From an uncultured Ruminococcus sp. (GTDB taxonomy: Bacteria; Bacillota; Clostridia; Oscillospirales; Ruminococcaceae): a stretch of 17,537 nucleotides of DNA. The stretch lies in assembly GCA_945867875.1 (NCBI GenBank), contig CAMBJF010000031.1, positions 1 through 17,537 of the forward strand, read 5' to 3'. The position numbers were made by a program, and so were the translations under genes. A model generated the notes under the pieces. That model was not told where the DNA came from, did no database searches, and saw only the letters and a list, made by a program, of their open reading frames with translations. Shown piece by piece: positions 15,221 to 17,537 of the stretch. Within the stretch, counting starts at the first letter, position 1. Every line of letters starts with the position of its first letter.

Positions 15221-15228
15221 AAAGGTGA
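15221..15228 (+). promoter_or_regulatory. Ribosome binding site fixing the mannanase start
   Basis: AAAGGTGA lies 7 nt before ATG 15236. The in-frame GTG at 15215 overlaps the previous stop and would place extra residues before the signal peptide, so 15236 is preferred. Confidence 0.8.
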
Positions 15229-15235
15229 TAATAGT

Positions 15236-16264
15236 ATGCTAAAGAAAATTGCGGCTGTCATTATTGCAGCCATAACAGCGGCTTCATCGGCTGCCTGCAC
15301 AGGAGAAGAAAAACTCAGCGAAAAATATCCTGATATATCAGTATCCCAAACTGCGGAGCTGAAGCTTTCAAACCCCGATGCCGACAAGAATGCACAGGCA
15401 CTGTACAGCTACATCTGCGAGACCTATAAGCACGGCATAATCTCGGGTCAGCAGGAATCCACGTGGATGGGCAGCGAGCAGTACGAGTTTGACTACATCT
15501 ATGACAAAACGGGAAAATACCCCGCCATAAGAGGCCTTGACTATATGAACGACGATTTCGACGGCGTTAACAGGCGTGCGGAGGAATGGTTCAAAAAGGG
15601 CGGCATCGTCACCATATGCTGGCACTGCGGCTCGGATTTCAGCCACAGCTGGGACGAATGTATGAAAACCGAGATAGCCGACTGGGACAAGGCTCTCACC
15701 GAGGGCACGGCGGAATACAAGGCGCTCATTGCGGGAATGGACAAGGGGGCGGAGGCTCTTTCAAAGCTCCGTGACAAGGGCATTCCCGTTCTGTGGAGAC
15801 CATTCCACGAGCTTGACGGCGGCTGGTTCTGGTGGAGCAAGGGCGGCGCCGAGAATTTCAAGAAGCTGTGGAAAATTATATATGACAGATACACGAATCA
15901 CTGGGAGCTTGACAATCTAATATGGGTGTTCGGCTACTCCCAGAACGGCAGGGATTATGACAAGTGGTACCCGGGCGATGAATATGTTGACATTGCGGGA
16001 GCTGATTCATACAGGGACGGTGCCAACACAAGCCTTTACAAAAAGGTGACTGCCGTTGTGGGAAATGATATGCCCATTGCGTTCCACGAATGCGGACGTA
16101 TCCCCACCCCCGAACAGCTTAAAAAGGGCGGCGCTGACTGGGTATGGTTTATGACCTGGCACACCAGCTATATCACGGATAATAACGATACAGCTGACCT
16201 TAAAGCGATTTACAACGATGATTACGTCATAACCCTTGATGAGCTTCCGAAAATATATCAATAA
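15236..16264 (+). CDS. GH26 beta-mannanase-like lipoprotein
   Basis: Predicted endo-acting hydrolase of beta-1,4-mannan at the cell surface. The 342-aa protein begins MLKK, has a hydrophobic segment (5-19) and a lipobox-like SSAAC with Cys21 as the likely lipidated residue; Ser at -3 instead of Leu is unusual. GH26 features are HGIISGQQES near the start of the barrel, ICWHCGSDFSHSW, the acid/base Glu192 in WRPFHELDGGWFWW, DNLIWVFGYSQNGRD, YPGDEYVDIAGADSY, and the nucleophile Glu285 in AFHECGR, then WVWFMTWHTSY. It is a bare catalytic domain with no carbohydrate-binding module or dockerin, so it is anchored by lipid rather than carried in a cellulosome. The exact substrate (mannan, glucomannan or another beta-glycan) cannot be read from sequence. 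It follows the SanA-like gene by 17 nt. Confidence 0.92.
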   Translation: MLKKIAAVIIAAITAASSAACTGEEKLSEKYPDISVSQTAELKLSNPDADKNAQALYSYICETYKHGIISGQQESTWMGSEQYEFDYIYDKTGKYPAIRGLDYMNDDFDGVNRRAEEWFKKGGIVTICWHCGSDFSHSWDECMKTEIADWDKALTEGTAEYKALIAGMDKGAEALSKLRDKGIPVLWRPFHELDGGWFWWSKGGAENFKKLWKIIYDRYTNHWELDNLIWVFGYSQNGRDYDKWYPGDEYVDIAGADSYRDGANTSLYKKVTAVVGNDMPIAFHECGRIPTPEQLKKGGADWVWFMTWHTSYITDNNDTADLKAIYNDDYVITLDELPKIYQ

Positions 16265-16339
16265 TTTACCGCTTTAAAGCTTTTAGGCGTTTATGCAAAG
16301 AAGTTACAGGGATATCATAATTTTTTCATAAATATAGGC

Positions 16340-16345
16340 TATAAT
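16340..16345 (+). promoter_or_regulatory. Probable -10 element upstream of tyrA
   Basis: TATAAT occurs 36 nt before the tyrA start, in an AT-rich gap (16265-16381) that follows the mannanase. No good -35 lies at 16-18 nt, so the promoter is weaker or needs an activator. No clear terminator is seen in this gap. Confidence 0.5.
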
Positions 16346-16381
16346 GGAAAAATAAAACGGATTTGAAAGGATATACCTGTT

Positions 16382-17212
16382 ATGAAAATTGTTGCAGTCG
16401 GTCTGGGACTTATCGGCGGCTCCCTGTGCAAGGCGATAAAAAAGCACACCAACCACCTTGTAGGCGGTATAGATATCGACAGAAAGACCGTTAAAATGGC
16501 TCTGTCACAGAATGCCATAGATTACGAAGCCAAGGACGTTTCCGAAGCGGACATCACCATCGTTTCCCTCTTCCCCCCAACCATTATCAGCTTTATCAAG
16601 GAAAACGCCGACCTTTTCAAGGAGGGCAGCATCGTTATCGACACGGGTGGTATCAAGAAAGCCATTGTTGACGAGGTAACGCCCATTCTTGCGGAAAGAG
16701 GGGTCACGTTCATCGGCGTTCACCCTATGGCAGGCCGTGAATTTTCGGGCTTTGAATATTCTCTCGACAACCTTTTCGATGACGCAAGCTTTATTATGAC
16801 CCCCACCGAGAGCACTCCGCAGGAGGAGATAAACATTATCGAAGACCTTGCTCACTCCATTCATTTCAAGAAAGTTGTCAAGGCAACTCCCGAGGAACAC
16901 GATAAAATAATCGCTTTTACAAGCCAGCTTGCCCATGTTGTCTCAAACGCATACATCAAAAGCCCCACACATCAGCAGCAGCTGGGTTTTTCCGCAGGTT
17001 CATTCCAGGACCTCACCCGTGTTGCAAAGCTCAATGAAAATATGTGGACTCCCCTGTTTCTAATGAACAAAGAGCCGCTGCTTTTCGAGATAGACTATAT
17101 TATGGCACGTCTCGGTGAATACAGAAAGGCTATTGCGGAAGATGACAGCGAAACTCTGAGAAGACTTCTCCGTGACGGAAGAATACTCAAGGAAACAACT
17201 CCCGTAGACTGA
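16382..17212 (+). CDS. tyrA: Prephenate dehydrogenase
   Basis: Oxidatively decarboxylates prephenate to 4-hydroxyphenylpyruvate with NAD(P)+ in tyrosine synthesis. The 276-aa protein has an N-terminal Rossmann fold (GLGLIGGS, 7-14; GIDID at the end of strand 2, whose Asp suggests NAD+ preference) and a helical C-terminal dimer domain. Substrate and catalytic residues appear as His114 in GVHPMAGRE and His185 in SQLAHVVSNAY, plus SAGSFQDLTRVA. It is a stand-alone enzyme with no fused chorismate mutase and no C-terminal ACT domain, so allosteric control by tyrosine through ACT is absent. AAAGG at about 16366 is the ribosome binding site. No other aromatic pathway gene adjoins it. Confidence 0.94.
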   Translation: MKIVAVGLGLIGGSLCKAIKKHTNHLVGGIDIDRKTVKMALSQNAIDYEAKDVSEADITIVSLFPPTIISFIKENADLFKEGSIVIDTGGIKKAIVDEVTPILAERGVTFIGVHPMAGREFSGFEYSLDNLFDDASFIMTPTESTPQEEINIIEDLAHSIHFKKVVKATPEEHDKIIAFTSQLAHVVSNAYIKSPTHQQQLGFSAGSFQDLTRVAKLNENMWTPLFLMNKEPLLFEIDYIMARLGEYRKAIAEDDSETLRRLLRDGRILKETTPVD

Positions 17213-17219
17213 TTTTTCC

Positions 17220-17249
17220 TTGACTTGCCGCATCAATATGTGATATAAT
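17220..17249 (+). promoter_or_regulatory. Strong promoter directly before a terminator
   Basis: TTGACT (17220-17225), 18-nt spacer, TGA-TATAAT (extended -10; hexamer 17244-17249). Transcription would begin near 17256, inside the left arm of the terminator hairpin at 17251-17263. Transcripts would be about 43 nt long unless the terminator is read through into the pseudouridine synthase gene. Confidence 0.72.
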
Positions 17250-17250
17250 T

Positions 17251-17298
17251 ATCAAAGCACAGAAGCTTATATTACAGCATCTGTGCTTTGATTTTTTT
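17251..17298 (+). terminator. Intrinsic terminator between tyrA and the pseudouridine synthase
   Basis: ATCAAAGCACAGA (17251-17263) pairs perfectly over 13 bp with TCTGTGCTTTGAT (17280-17292), with a 16-nt loop and seven Ts (17292-17298). The next ribosome binding site (GAAAGG, 17299-17304) abuts the T-run. It ends tyrA transcripts and probably also attenuates those from 17220-17249. Confidence 0.9.
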
Positions 17299-17314
17299 GA
17301 AAGGCTGTGAAAAA

Positions 17315-17537
17315 ATGTCCCGATATTATATGTTCAACAAGCCCAAGGGCTGTGTCACCGCCAAGCGTGACAGTCTTTCAAAGACCGTTATGGACTATTT
17401 CCCCGAAGATATCCGTGAAGAGCTGCACCCTGCGGGACGGCTTGACAAGGACACCGAGGGGTTTCTGCTCATAACCGACGACGGCAGCCTTACATTTCAC
17501 CTTATGCGCCCCGAACACCACGTTGCAAAGACATATT
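17315..17537 (+). CDS. RsuA/RluB-family rRNA pseudouridine synthase (3' end beyond window)
   Basis: Reads MSRYYMFNKPKGCVTAKRD at the start, and GRLDKDTEGFLLITDDG later, with the presumed catalytic Asp at residue 44. These are the KPKG and GRLD motifs of the RsuA/RluB/RluE family, which convert uridine to pseudouridine in rRNA. 74 codons are present before the window ends. The catalytic domain begins at once, so the N-terminal S4 RNA-binding domain found in RsuA and RluB is absent, more like RluE. GAAAGG at 17299-17304, 10 nt upstream, supports the ATG. Which rRNA position it modifies cannot be told. Confidence 0.88.
   Translation, partial: MSRYYMFNKPKGCVTAKRDSLSKTVMDYFPEDIREELHPAGRLDKDTEGFLLITDDGSLTFHLMRPEHHVAKTY

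Noticed and set aside
16271..16320. Terminator after the mannanase
   Set aside because: GCTTTAAAGC is a palindrome without a loop, and the TTATG/CATAA pairing before the T-run is too weak to support a call.
35..17537. Novel defence, mobile or CRISPR-type system
   Set aside because: The genes are mostly recognisable metabolic, translation, repair, envelope and signalling families, and I see no direct repeat arrays, integrase, transposase or toxin-antitoxin pair.

Overview
The window looks like the end of a draft-assembly contig from a Gram-positive gut or rumen Clostridia, most likely Ruminococcus or a close relative in the Oscillospiraceae. The grounds are the glmU-prs-pth-mfd gene order of Firmicutes, coding DNA of roughly half G+C with AT-rich gaps, AAAGGA/GGAGG-type ribosome binding sites, sigma-A-like promoters often with an extended -10, a GH26 mannanase lipoprotein, and a clostridial-type phosphofructokinase and peptide deformylase. 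The genus is inferred from style and gene content, not proven. Bases 1-34 are not biological: they match the Nextera (Tn5) read-2 adapter, so organism DNA starts at about 35.

Layout, all genes on the plus strand. (1) 88-7255 is a housekeeping block: glmU (UDP-GlcNAc synthesis), prs (PRPP synthesis), pth (peptidyl-tRNA hydrolase), a small unrecognised four-helix membrane protein, and mfd (transcription-repair coupling factor), the last two overlapping by 4 nt. A 203-nt prs-pth gap holds four consecutive hairpins. A 31% G+C island inside glmU carries a near-consensus promoter. (2) 7401-10983 has a strong promoter, a membrane-bound PAS-PAS-GGDEF-EAL protein (degenerate cyclase domain, intact phosphodiesterase domain), then pfkA and an intrinsic terminator. 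(3) 10998-11817 is a one-gene unit: fully consensus promoter, a DUF3592-like membrane protein, terminator. (4) 11836-12927 is a divergent peptide deformylase followed by the tRNA methyltransferase TrmO. (5) 12982-14497 is a promoter overlapped by an inverted repeat, a FapA/DUF342 protein and a terminator. (6) 14517-16264 is a SanA-like DUF218 membrane protein followed closely by a GH26 beta-mannanase lipoprotein. (7) 16382-17212 is tyrA (prephenate dehydrogenase). (8) After a promoter that runs straight into a terminator, an RsuA/RluB-family pseudouridine synthase begins at 17315 and is cut by the window end.

The protein genes are mostly well-known families and I see no defence island, CRISPR array, prophage, insertion sequence, tRNA or rRNA. 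The points most worth a second look are regulatory. Three intrinsic terminators sit directly against the ribosome binding site of the next gene, one of them just downstream of a strong promoter, which suggests conditional read-through. There are also the multi-hairpin prs-pth spacer, the low-G+C promoter island at the glmU domain hinge, and dyads over two strong promoters. Protein-level oddities are Met for the conserved Gln in the deformylase, the GGNGT/PKTIDND signature of PfkA, the GGDNF site of the c-di-GMP enzyme, and the unknown four-helix protein between pth and mfd. Three genes need start codons later than the longest reading frame (7475, 14517, 15236).
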